Shown: positions 54,707 to 64,000 of the stretch, in pieces | Layout: each line of letters starts with the position of its first letter | Position numbering within the stretch: position 1 is the first letter of the stretch | Position numbers and translations under genes: made by a program | NCBI GenBank assembly: GCA_039105265.1 | Contig: JAPFFF010000023.1 | Location: 434,001-498,000, forward strand | Direction: 5' to 3' | From: Tritrichomonas musculus | Lineage: Eukaryota > Parabasalia > Tritrichomonadida > Tritrichomonadidae | Length of the DNA stretch: 64,000 bases | The notes under the pieces: model-generated | What the model saw: only the letters and a program-made list of their open reading frames with translations | What the model was told of the DNA's origin: nothing | Database searches by the model: none

Positions 54707-55675
54707 GAACATATACGCATGTATTTTTATTATTATTATTATTATTACAATCTTAAAAAGAATAATTATTTTCATTTATTTAAAAAATTTATGTTATATA
54801 ATGATTATATGCAGTTTTACATTTGTATAACAAATGTTATGAATCTTTTTTTTTTGAATCTTTCTTTCACTCGCTGATTGAAGATCAAACTTCTTTCTTC
54901 ATCAGAAATCCATTGTTTATATTCCATTTCACCTTGACCAAGTGTAGCATGATCAACGACAACCGTCATTTATTAATTGTGTAAAAGAACGATTAGATAT
55001 GTAGTAGAGGAATAAGGTTGCACGATTAACTTTGACTATTTTTGAGACGTTTTGAAGGATTTGATAAAGAATGTTTCGAATTGTATTAGTATGACCGAGA
55101 GCCGCCGATAGAATTGAAGTGATGTATTATATATATTTTAGCATTATCTAATGAAAAGCCACAAAATATGTTTAAACGCCATCAGCATTTTAAAATCATC
55201 GTCATTCAATATTGAACAGTCAATTTTGTTGAACATTTCTGTAACACCAGCAATTTCACCTTATTATAATTTTGATATCGACTGTTTGGTAAAACCGATT
55301 GTCAAGATATGCCTCTGGAATGGTGATGATCACTCCTGTTGTTGCTGTGTGGCCAACGAATGTTTGATTTTTACATTGATTCAAAGAGAAAAAACAAAAA
55401 CAAATATCTCCCAATTTTTTATATATTATACATTTATCTCAGTTAATAAACAATATTTCGAATGTTTAATAAATAAATAAGTTGTTAAATTTATATATTA
55501 TTTTATATTATATATATAATCTGAATATGATAAATTTTTAAAAGAATAGATAAATGCATTAGATCTTTTTTTTACATAAATGATCGATTAAAATATAAAA
55601 AAATATATAACTATTTTATTCTTTAAATATGTTTATTAAAAAGATGAAAATATAATAAGATAGATTTATTTTAAA
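54707..55675. other. Intergenic with possible decayed coding sequence
   Basis: The minus strand between about 54817 and 55400 has scattered protein-like stretches but no long frame and no family call. A plus-strand 109-codon frame at 55151-55480 has no recognisable features and is probably chance. Confidence 0.4.
54817..54969 (-). CDS. Possible 50-residue small protein or gene remnant
   Basis: Starts at an ATG at 54967-54969: 'MTVVVDHATLGQGEMEYKQW', then a charged helix 'SDEERSLIFNQRVKERFKKKR' and a short hydrophobic end. Amino-acid use is more protein-like than the surrounding AT-rich DNA. It may be the tail of a decayed gene, since the sequence upstream (to about 55400) also has fragments in other frames. 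Not recognised. Confidence 0.3.
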   Translation of the reverse strand: MTVVVDHATLGQGEMEYKQWISDEERSLIFNQRVKERFKKKRFITFVIQM

Positions 55676-57655
55676 ATGAAAAAAAATACGTTATTTCAAG
55701 TCGGAACCCTAACTATTGTTAACATCTCAAAATATTACTCTAGAAAATATCATATTTTTAAAAAATATATTATAAAACAAATTATATATAAATGCATGCA
55801 ATTGAAGGACTGGAAATTTTCTAAGTTCTTAAAATTCAGAGAATTGAGAAGATCTCGAGAATTAAATATTGAGGTTAAAATGGCACAAAAACTAAATATT
55901 GATGACCAACATCAATGTAGTTTGATTTACATAGATTTTCCTAAGTTTTTATTCAGGCTTTTTGCTTTATTTGATGTTGAAATTATCAAATTACATTATG
56001 GAGAATTATATTGTAGATTTTATTTTTATACTTTTTTTTATGCTATATTTTCATTCAAAAATAGCATAATTAGTGAAAAATCATACTTTTATGAAAGGTT
56101 CTTCAAAAATATATTTTTTTCCATTTTATTAACATTAAATATTGCAGAAGCAGTATCATATAGTTTTATAAGATCCGCAATCAATTTTCAAGCTTTGCAT
56201 GCAATTGATTTTAATTATATTATTCATGATCATTCAGAATTTTTTTTATTCATGATCTTTGTTATATTTTTAGTTGTTTTTTTGAATATTTTACCGATTT
56301 ACCAAATGAAAATCAAAACCATTAATATTTTATATTTCATGAATATTTTATTATTTACACTTTTCTATCCGTTTGTTATCACCATTATTCATGATTTTTC
56401 ACGAAACCATAAACCATTAAAGTCAACCGATAATGAAGAATATGATAATTATTTGAAGGAGCTTCTATTCAATAAAACAAATACAAGTCCACAAGTCATT
56501 AAATATGATGAGAAAAATCTCAAGAATTTGATTTTACTTCAACTTGAATCATTTCCATATGAACTTGTAAATAATCGAATATCACCAAATTTTTATAATT
56601 TATCACAAAAGTATGAATTCTTAGCACCAATAAAAGTTCAGCCTTATTGCTCGTGGACAACCGGTGCAGTTGTTGCAACACAATGTGGGATCCCTCAAAT
56701 CTTGCCAGATTCCAATTGGGAGTTTCGAAGGCAAGGAAAGTTTTTATATAATAAAAATATTGTGTGTTTGTCTGACATACTTGGTTCATTTGGATACAAA
56801 AAGATATTCGCATTGACAGGAACGGAGAGTGTAATGGGTTTTGGTGAATTTAGAAAATCAAAGAATTTCGAAAAAATAGCTCAGATGAAAAATGATCTCA
56901 AACTTTCATGTTTCATTGCAGAGAACTTCCTTCCAATGATGGATGATGATATTCGTGGAAAAGCTCATGTTGACATACCTCAGAAAAAATCAAGAAGAAG
57001 AAGAAGAAGACGGAGGAAAGTAATAAAAAATGAAAATCCTGTAACTGACAATAACAATAAAAATAAAACTAGATACTTGGTTTATATTAGACCAGAAGAT
57101 ACACACACGCCATATTTAAGACCAAAATGGTGCTTCTTAAATAACACGCATTTTGATAGCTATGAAAAGTGCTTCAATTGCGTTGATTATGCAATTAACA
57201 TAATTATTCAAAAATATTTAGAATTGAAAATGTATGAACATACATTGCTAGTTGTCTATCCAGATCATACGCCTTTTGGTGCATCTTTTATAAAAGAAAA
57301 TAATCATTTATTCATCCTTTTTCCTGGAATGGAAAAAGTGAGTGATGAAAAGAAAATCAACAGAAGCATCACGTATTATGATTTCGCACCAACTATTTTG
57401 GATATGATCGGCATTAAAGATTATCTGCCATCTTATCCATTTGGAAGTAACATATATAATATCAATAACAGTGAAACTTTAAAACACACGAAACCTGATG
57501 AAAATGATTTAGATGTAATTGATAACTTTTTAAACTTCCAACCAAAATTAATCAATATTATAAATTCTACAAGAATGTATAAATGTTACAAAAGATATCA
57601 TCAATATGACACATTTTATTATTCAAACAAACCTTGCAATTATACATCTGGTTAA
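55676..57655 (+). CDS. Membrane sulfatase / LTA-synthase-like protein (alkaline-phosphatase superfamily)
   Basis: A 659-residue protein. Four or more membrane helices occur in the N-terminal 250 residues (for example 'FFLFMIFVIFLVVFLNILPIY' and 'ILYFMNILLFTLFYPFVITII'). The catalytic domain follows from about 283. 'LILLQLESFP' is the first metal-binding strand (family: NVVxIxxESxx). 'WTTGAVVATQCGIP' (about 328-341) holds the likely Thr nucleophile. 'RPEDTHTPY' (about 472-480) and 'VVYPDHTPFG' (about 527-536) supply further metal ligands. This is the layout of phosphoglycerol-transferase and sulfatase enzymes that act on surface glycolipids. An inserted Arg-rich run ('KKSRRRRRRRRK', about 440) interrupts the domain in a likely loop. 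TAAA at the stop fits trichomonad 3' processing. The substrate is unknown. Confidence 0.85.
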   Translation: MKKNTLFQVGTLTIVNISKYYSRKYHIFKKYIIKQIIYKCMQLKDWKFSKFLKFRELRRSRELNIEVKMAQKLNIDDQHQCSLIYIDFPKFLFRLFALFDVEIIKLHYGELYCRFYFYTFFYAIFSFKNSIISEKSYFYERFFKNIFFSILLTLNIAEAVSYSFIRSAINFQALHAIDFNYIIHDHSEFFLFMIFVIFLVVFLNILPIYQMKIKTINILYFMNILLFTLFYPFVITIIHDFSRNHKPLKSTDNEEYDNYLKELLFNKTNTSPQVIKYDEKNLKNLILLQLESFPYELVNNRISPNFYNLSQKYEFLAPIKVQPYCSWTTGAVVATQCGIPQILPDSNWEFRRQGKFLYNKNIVCLSDILGSFGYKKIFALTGTESVMGFGEFRKSKNFEKIAQMKNDLKLSCFIAENFLPMMDDDIRGKAHVDIPQKKSRRRRRRRRKVIKNENPVTDNNNKNKTRYLVYIRPEDTHTPYLRPKWCFLNNTHFDSYEKCFNCVDYAINIIIQKYLELKMYEHTLLVVYPDHTPFGASFIKENNHLFILFPGMEKVSDEKKINRSITYYDFAPTILDMIGIKDYLPSYPFGSNIYNINNSETLKHTKPDENDLDVIDNFLNFQPKLINIINSTRMYKCYKRYHQYDTFYYSNKPCNYTSG

Positions 57656-57743
57656 ATTCATTCATCCTAATATATATAAATATACTATTTATAAATGCAC
57701 TTTTAATTGAAATGATTTTTATTTTTTTATCTTAAGAATTTAA
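57656..57743. other. Short intergenic spacer
   Basis: Less than 100 bases between the sulfatase stop and the truncated ankyrin gene. No signals seen. Confidence 0.5.
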
Positions 57744-58568
57744 GAACTCAAAGATTTCATTGATAGCCACCAATCAAAAATATATCTTAAAGATAAAAAC
57801 CAAAAAACTGATCAATTATCAGTAATTAAATGTTGTGAATGCGATTTGTCCGAAAAACTGTCGCCAAATTTCTTTGAAGAAAGAAAAATTGGTCAAAATA
57901 ACGACTATTTATGTCAATTAATTAGAAATGATTCAGTAGTTGAATTTATTTCTTATACAAATAAGAAAAATTTATCATATGAAAATCAAATAAATCATTC
58001 AATTTATGAAACAAACCAATTCTTACTTAAAAATAAGAAAACAACATTTATTGAATATGCTGCCTTTTTTGGGTCAATTCAAATTTTTCAGTATTTGCAA
58101 AATAATGGAGTTAAATTAACACCATCAATATGGCTTTATGCAATTCATGGAAACAATGCAAGTATTATTCGCCTACTTGAAGAAAACCATGTTGAACCAA
58201 CTGATAAAACATATAAACAATGCCTGAAAGAATCAATCAAACTACATCATAATGATATTGCACTTTATATAATTGAAAACTATATACAGAGTGATTCTAT
58301 GAATAATCAAGACATTTGCATTGATGGCTTGAAATACTACAATTTTGCAATGATACCAAAGGATGCAAATATAGATCATTCTCTTTTTGGATGCTTGTGT
58401 AAATATGATTATTATGAGATTGTTAATATTCTTCTTAAAAAAGGTGATTTTGATGTGAATATGTATTATGAATATATTTATAATGGAAAGAATTTTAATA
58501 ATATTCAAATATCAATTGATTCAATAAAATTTTATTTAATAAAATTTCAACAACATTTAACTTTTTAG
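57744..58568 (+). pseudogene. DUF3447/ankyrin gene lacking its N-terminus
   Basis: An open frame of about 275 codons begins right after a stop near 57741 and contains no suitable ATG near its start. From 'FFEERKIGQNNDYLCQLI' on it aligns with residues about 178-376 of the gene at 36122: 'IEYAAFFGSIQIFQYLQ', 'WLYAIHGNNASIIRLLEE', 'CLKESIKLHHNDIALYIIENYI', 'LCKYDYYEIVNILLKKGDFDVN'. The first 150 or so residues of the paralog have no counterpart, so this copy is truncated at its 5' end. As at the other locus, single ankyrin cassettes continue downstream (58604-58940, 61497-62110). Confidence 0.7.
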
Positions 58569-58603
58569 CATTTATAGAATTTTTATTATCATTATTAAAT
58601 AAA

Positions 58604-58940
58604 ACAGCATTATATATGGCTGTCGAAAAAGAAAACCTCGATATATTAAATCTTCTTCTGACCAATAAAAAACTTGATGCAAATAAAATAAGCATTTCAA
58701 TTTTTGTTTTTTTAATATAATTGAATCAAATATTACTTGGTCTATTTTAATGGAATACAAACTTAAATAATTCAATCAAATTCAATATTAATTTATTTTA
58801 TTGCGTTTTTAGTATTTTTTTAAATGAAATAATTATTGCTTTTGAATTAAACTCCATTTTTTTTGGCTGTCGAAAATGAAAATATCGATATAATTAAAAT
58901 CCTTTTATCAAACAAAGCAATCGATGTAAATTCTAACAGT
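58604..58940 (+). repeat. Two ankyrin cassettes of the second locus
   Basis: Segments at 58604-58692 ('ALYMAVEKENLDILNLLLTN') and 58848-58940 ('FFLAVENENIDIIKILLSN'), about 245 bp apart, each coding one ankyrin repeat, with stop-containing AT-rich sequence between. Confidence 0.75.
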
Positions 58941-60149
58941 ATTTTAAAATTATCTATATAAATCAAGTTTTTAACTCATTGTTCAATTGTGTTTAGTTTT
59001 ATTTATTTATTGGGAAAAAATTTAATGTAAGTCATTTTAATTAATGATATTAATTACAAACAAGCTTTAATATATAATAATATGCATAAAATTCGTAAAT
59101 CAATGATATTAATTACAAACAAGCTTTAATATATAATAATATGCATAAAATATACTGTTTTTTTGAAAAAACTGAACTTGAAAATATTAAGAAAAAAAAT
59201 AATTAATTGAACATGTTGAAAATTGGAGCAAAAAGTAGCGAAAAAGAAATTATTGATCATTAATCTGTGTTTATTTGCGATTTATAAATTCAAAGGATCC
59301 GAAAAGTGAATTGCTATTTCGGATAAATTGAATAATCCAAAAATTAAAAAATGAACTAAATAAAACATATTTTTTTAAACATTTGAATATTATAATATTA
59401 TAAACAAAACAAATGCAAAAAAAAAAAAAAAAAAAAAAATTCGGATCTTTGAAATTTTCGAAAATAAAAAAGAAAAAAATATAGCTAGTAAGAAGAAGGT
59501 TTTTAGTTGAAGCATGTATTTATTTGAATAAAAGTAAAAAGAGAGAGAATTGATTTGAATCAGAAATAAACGCTAAATGAAAAAAAAGTAACTTGCAAAA
59601 TAAACTTCTAATCGCTGTGATTTGTTTTAAAAATGTTTTTTGATCCTCTTTTCCTTATTTTTTGAAAATTGAAAATAATTTAAAAATATCGGTAGAGCAT
59701 TGGAAAAGTGAAAAAAATAATTACGAGCAGGTCATCCGATTAAGTATATATTGTTATTGAGCTGAAATTAGGGTTAAAAAACTCCGAAATTGAGTTAGCG
59801 AAATTACTATAGTGAAAGAATGAAGTGGATAACTAATAAAGTATTCAAAAAATAGTCATAAAGCATTCAATTTTTTTTGTATTGCTTATCTATTGTATTT
59901 TATTCAAAATTAAAGTGTAAAAATAAAACAATAATTAATGGATTTTAAGTTTAAAATAGCATTATATAATGTAATTACAGCATGTATAATTCATAATTTT
60001 TTGGAAAAAAGGTTTTCAAAATAGAAAAACAATGAAAGATTTGATTCAAAAAATGGTTATCATATAAATTTTCTATCATCTTAACTTCAATTGAATTTTT
60101 CAACGTACAAAAAGTTTGCCAATTAGTGGGGGAAGGGGGTATATTTTCA
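58941..60149. other. Intergenic/spacer with direct duplication and poly-A tract
   Basis: Non-coding AT-rich sequence interrupting the ankyrin array. It contains the 50-base direct duplication at 59043-59151 and A23 at 59417-59439. No genes are seen. Confidence 0.6.
59043..59151 (+). repeat. Perfect 50-bp tandem duplication
   Basis: 59043-59092 and 59102-59151 are identical (AATGATATTAATTACAAACA... onward), 59 bases apart. Confidence 0.9.
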
Positions 60150-60151
60150 TA

Positions 60152-61342
60152 GAGGTACGGAAACTCTAATTCCTGGACAAATCAAATTTAATATTATCAT
60201 ATTATAAATAATATAAAACATATAATATATATATAAAATTTAATTAAATTTTTACAGATAGATTTTAAAGATAAACAAATATTAATAATTTGAAGCAAAC
60301 TTTCACAAAATAAACAATAAACTATAGAATATAAAAATTTTCAAAAATAAACTTTTTTTTAAAATAAATCAGGAGAGAATAAGAATATTTGACTTTTAAA
60401 TCCTTATAATTTCATATGAATAAAAAAAATGATTTTATCATTAAATTTTTTTTTTCGATCTGATATATTTATATATGTAAAAAACAAATAAAATAAAAAC
60501 ATTTATTTATTTTTATGAATGATATTATTTCATTTAATTGCATGTTTTCTAAAAAAAAATAGTGTTTTTTATATATATATATATAATTTCTTTTGATCTT
60601 TCATGCTTTTCATTTGTTCCAAAAACATCAAATATCATTTGAACGATTAAAATTCATTTTTATGCTTGTTTCTGAATTATTCTTTTGGCCAATAATAATT
60701 TTTAATATCATGATTTACATTGATTGTTATTAATTTATCCGATTTTTCTTTTAATAGATTTCATTAGGGTCGAAGACCTCTGATTTCTTGTTTTAAATTT
60801 ACAATTTCTAAGATCAATTTATTTTTTAACATGAAATTATACTCATTATTTCTTTAGTTTTCAATGATTTACAAATAATATCATTTTTTTGGAAATATCT
60901 TTATTTAAAATCTATAAAAATTTAATATTTTCTCAAATATAATTAGATATTTGTGTATATAAAATTTTTGTAAAATAAAAATATACGATAAGTCCAGGAA
61001 TGAAAGATTTTTTGCATTCTCAAAACATCACATCACCAAAGATTTCATAAAAAAGGTTTTTTCTTAATAAAAAAAGATTTTTGATCATTTTGAGCTCTTT
61101 TTTCTAACATTGTAGTTAACACTAATAGATATTTTTTTAAAATTAATGTTGTATTGAGCGTTTTAGAAAAGAGTAATATTTTGTCATTTCTTTTAAATTT
61201 AGTTATAATTTATTTTTTTCATATTAACATATTTATACAAAATTTAAATTTATATAAAATTTAATTTTTTTATTTAATATAATAAGATAATTTCATTTTT
61301 ACATTTTTCATGAATTCTCACAAAAGTTAGTTTCCATACCTC
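60152..61342. mobile_element. Non-autonomous mariner/Tc1-type element (MITE-like), 1191 bp
   Basis: Starts GAGGTACGGAAACT at 60152 and ends with the inverted copy AGTTTCCATACCTC at 61342 (one mismatch over 14 bases). TA stands on both sides (60150-60151, 61343-61344) and the flanks read TTTTCA|TA and TA|TTTTCA. A second inverted pair, ATTCCTGGACAAATC at 60169 and its near-complement at 60987-61001, lies inside. No transposase frame is visible within, so it would depend on an enzyme from elsewhere. It sits in the second ankyrin array. Confidence 0.65.
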
Positions 61343-61496
61343 TATTTTCATATCATTTTTTTTTTTTTTTTTGGCATTTTTTTTTCACTTTTTAAATAGA
61401 ATTATATATTCAATTATTTATTATATTTTAATATTTATGTTTTAATTGGATTTGTTATAAAAATTTAATCGAATTATCAAATATTTCTTTTATATA

Positions 61497-62110
61497 ACAC
61501 CTTTATATCTTTCAGTTGAGAAAGAAAATATTGAAATCATCAAATTAATTTTACAAAATGACAAAGCAGATACTAATATAATGAATGTTTGCCATTATAA
61601 ACTTTTTATACAATTCAAAACATTATTATTTATATAATTCTAAATTATTCATTTTAACGAAAGAAAATACATATGAATTAAATAATTCAATGGTATTTTT
61701 ATGATTCAATTGATTTAATGATGTTAAAAATAATATTAAAAAATATAATTTTTTGGCCAAGTATTTTAATAGGATTATTTATTAAACTATTTAATATCAT
61801 TTCTTAAAAAATAATTTAATAAGATTTATGCGTAATATTTCAATAGAATTATTAATTAATTTTAATAAAACTGCGTTACAACTTGCAATTGAAAATGAAA
61901 ATATTGAAATCGTCAAACTTTTATTAAATAAACCAAAAATTGATGTTAACATTTTATGGGTTTATATTCTCATTTTTTTTATACAATTCTAAACTTATTA
62001 ATTTAAATGATATTTTTATTCAATTGTATTGATGATATTTTTCCTCAAATAAGAGAAATATGGCAATTATACAGCTCTTGTTGAGTCATAAAAAAATCAA
62101 TGTTAAATTA
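61497..62110 (+). repeat. Further ankyrin cassettes of the second locus
   Basis: Segments at about 61497-61584 ('LYLSVEKENIEIIKLILQND') and 61869-61958 ('LQLAIENENIEIVKLLLNKP'), then a partial one near 62056-62110 ('AIIQLLLSHKKINV'). Spacers contain stops, as at the first locus. Confidence 0.75.
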
Positions 62111-62664
62111 AAAAATGAAAGTGATTTCATTTTTGTCATTAATGTAAAACACCAATTGATTTATGCAATGATGAAGATATTAAAAAAATTTTAACTGAAT
62201 CTAATAAAACATGATATTAATAAACTTCTATTAATTCAAAATTCATAAAACACCCAGTCTATTATTTTTTTTATATATACATTTATTGATATATGTCGAA
62301 ATTTTATAAATTTAATGATTTGAGAAATGCTTCATTGAATTTGTTTTGATAAGCAGGGTTGGTCAATGCTAAAATTGAAATCATTGAAAAAAGATTGGCC
62401 TTCGTTACATTGATATTCAATTGAATATCTATTTTCATTCATTATAACCGTTTTAATTTGATCATGATTTTTTAAATAACTTTGAAATAAAGTTGATTTA
62501 ATAAATATTAAGTCAATGCTATCATATATTGATGTATTTCTTTTTTAGTTTAAATCTTTCTATACAAAGAAAAATGCAAAATTAAAATTTTTTTCAATAA
62601 AAATTTTTGAATATGGCCACTCAGTATTAAATCACTATCTGCAGAATAATGAAATTTTTTTTAT
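62111..62664. other. Intergenic
   Basis: AT-rich 3' flanks of the ankyrin locus and the BspA-like gene, which converge here. Nothing recognised. Confidence 0.55.
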
Positions 62665-64000
62665 TCAAATTTTTTTGATTGAAACTGATGAACTAATACC
62701 AAGAATCATTTTGTTCATGCTTATCTTTTTAGGCGATGGTGTTGAAATTTCCTCAATTGTGCATCCCTTAAAAATACCGAATCCAAAAGTTGCTTTTGTT
62801 GTAAGAATTGACACGTTCTTCAATGCCGAGCAATCGCTGAAAACCGAACTTCCAATTATTGACACAGAAGAAGGAATCGAAATTTCAGTTAATGAAGAGC
62901 AACCGCTGAATGCAGAATTTCCAACAATTATCACAGAAGAAGGAATAGAAATTTCAGTTAATGAAGAGCAACCGCTGAATGCTTTATTACCGATACTATT
63001 CACAGAAGAAGAAGGAATTGAAATTTTGCTCAATGACGAACAACCAGAAAAAGCGTTAAAAGGAATAGATTCACAATCAGGAAGAGTGATTTCCTTCAGA
63101 GAAGAGCAACCACTAAAGCATCCATTATCAAGACCGACTTTTTTAGATAAAATTGTCACTTTTTCAAGTGAAGTGCAGTCCTTAAAACTCCTCATTTTGA
63201 TTTGCCCAGTTGATTCAGGAATGACGATTTCTTTTAATGATTTGCAGCCATTGAAAGCATAATCATCAATTGATTTAAGTGATGCAGGAAGGTTAACCGT
63301 TTCCAGCAACGAGCAATTTTTGAAAGCTTCTTTATCAATTCTTTCAATTGTAGATGGAAGTGTCACTTTTGTCAATGAAGAACAATTCATAAAAGAGCCG
63401 TTTTCAATCACACTGACTCCTTCAGGAATGCTCACTTCAGCAAGTGCCTTGCATTCATTGAAAGCATTGCTTCCTATCGTCTTTATGGAGGTTGGAATAT
63501 TGACTTCTTTCAATTGGTAGCACATTGAAAAAGTGGATTTTTCAATTGATGTCAATTTTGATGGAAGTGTCACTTTTTCAAGCTTTTTACATTCAGAAAA
63601 ACAACCAGAGCCAATTTTAATCACCGAATCAGGCAAATTAATTTCTCTCAATCTTGGACAGTTGGAAAATGAATTCATTCCTATCGTCGTAACTGAGTCA
63701 GGAATTTTTATTTCACTCAAAGAGAGACACCCTTTGAACATGTTGTCATATATTGATGGAATTGTTGGTGGAAGTACAGCGGTGATTAGTGTTATCATCC
63801 CACTAAAGTCAATTTGACCTTCCAAACCGTATTTTGGGTCAAATATGATTTTCGTAATGTGACCTTTGTTTTTTAAGTCATTGCCGGGACATTTTTGATT
63901 GGTTATGATTACTGTGATTGAAATTATGGGAACAAGTTCATCTCCAATGGTTTTGAATAGAATCATGCTCATTGGAATAAGGATCTCTAAGATTTTATCA
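62665..64000 (-). CDS. BspA-like leucine-rich-repeat protein (probably partial at the window edge)
   Basis: The first ATG in the window gives 435 residues (63972 to 62665), but the frame remains open to base 64000, so the real start may lie outside. From about residue 75 on there are some 15 LRR_5/BspA repeats of 22-24 residues with the pattern 'CSSLTEISIPSSV..IG..AFSGC'. Two to three of them, near 62870-63000, are almost identical, a sign of recent duplication. The N-terminal part has 'VPIISITVIITNQ', a weak hydrophobic segment that is not a clear signal peptide. The C-terminus is short and polar with no membrane helix, unlike the gene at 50273. Family members are surface or secreted in bacteria and trichomonads. 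Confidence 0.85.
   Translation of the reverse strand, partial: DKILEILIPMSMILFKTIGDELVPIISITVIITNQKCPGNDLKNKGHITKIIFDPKYGLEGQIDFSGMITLITAVLPPTIPSIYDNMFKGCLSLSEIKIPDSVTTIGMNSFSNCPRLREINLPDSVIKIGSGCFSECKKLEKVTLPSKLTSIEKSTFSMCYQLKEVNIPTSIKTIGSNAFNECKALAEVSIPEGVSVIENGSFMNCSSLTKVTLPSTIERIDKEAFKNCSLLETVNLPASLKSIDDYAFNGCKSLKEIVIPESTGQIKMRSFKDCTSLEKVTILSKKVGLDNGCFSGCSSLKEITLPDCESIPFNAFSGCSSLSKISIPSSSVNSIGNKAFSGCSSLTEISIPSSVIIVGNSAFSGCSSLTEISIPSSVSIIGSSVFSDCSALKNVSILTTKATFGFGIFKGCTIEEISTPSPKKISMNKMILGISSSVSIKKI

Noticed and set aside
62675-63262. A 195-codon plus-strand frame with apparent repeats
   Set aside because: Antisense of the BspA leucine-rich repeats; the periodicity is inherited from the real gene.
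1-64000. CRISPR arrays, rRNA or tRNA genes
   Set aside because: No short direct repeats with unique spacers of CRISPR type. No cloverleaf or rRNA signature could be recognised by eye on either strand, although a tRNA scan was not possible.

Overview
The window is strongly AT-rich, with intergenic DNA dominated by A/T runs, and its protein-coding genes read as uninterrupted frames on both strands. The gene content is that of a parabasalid protist (Trichomonas/Tritrichomonas type): two BspA-like leucine-rich-repeat surface proteins, two ankyrin loci of the DUF3447 type, a PP1-like phosphatase with trichomonad-style substitutions, an LTA-synthase-like membrane sulfatase, a 2-hydroxyacid dehydrogenase, a nitroreductase-like protein, a 4102-residue coiled-coil protein, and DDE_1 (pogo/Tigger-like) transposons. 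The species cannot be named from sequence alone. Short TCACAA or TCATTW motifs just upstream of several start codons fit the parabasalid initiator element.

Layout. 1-2581: the N-terminal 366 residues of a cullin and a PP1-family phosphatase, both on the minus strand. 3494-4733: a decayed protein kinase. 5415-9480: a decayed SF2 helicase-like fossil, interrupted or abutted by a 2.25 kb pogo-like DNA transposon (7041-9290). 10478-16522: nitroreductase-like gene, a four-pass membrane protein with one apparent frameshift, 2-hydroxyacid dehydrogenase and a mitotic-type cyclin. 16523-28831: the giant coiled-coil gene. 29480-35489: three unassigned minus-strand genes and a 14-3-3 protein. 36122-39560: an ankyrin gene followed by ten ankyrin-repeat cassettes separated by AT-rich, stop-containing spacers at a 216-262 bp period. 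40171-49432: a large host gene, already carrying several frameshifts, that is split by a 5.3 kb DNA transposon with perfect 43-bp terminal inverted repeats and TA target duplications. 50273-54706: a composite BspA/Cys-rich/transmembrane surface protein. 55676-57655: membrane sulfatase. 57744-62110: a second, N-terminally truncated ankyrin locus of the same split design, carrying a 1.19 kb mariner-type non-autonomous element. 62665-64000: a BspA-like protein running off the window.

The genes do not form an operon. The intact ones are a mix of cell-cycle and signalling functions (cullin, PP1, cyclin, 14-3-3, possible centrosomal or Golgi coiled coil) and surface functions (BspA, sulfatase). Much of the rest is a record of transposition and gene decay. 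The strongest observations are the transposon-split host gene, where removing the element and one TA restores a continuous frame across the junction, and the two ankyrin loci built from regularly spaced single-repeat cassettes without canonical splice sites.
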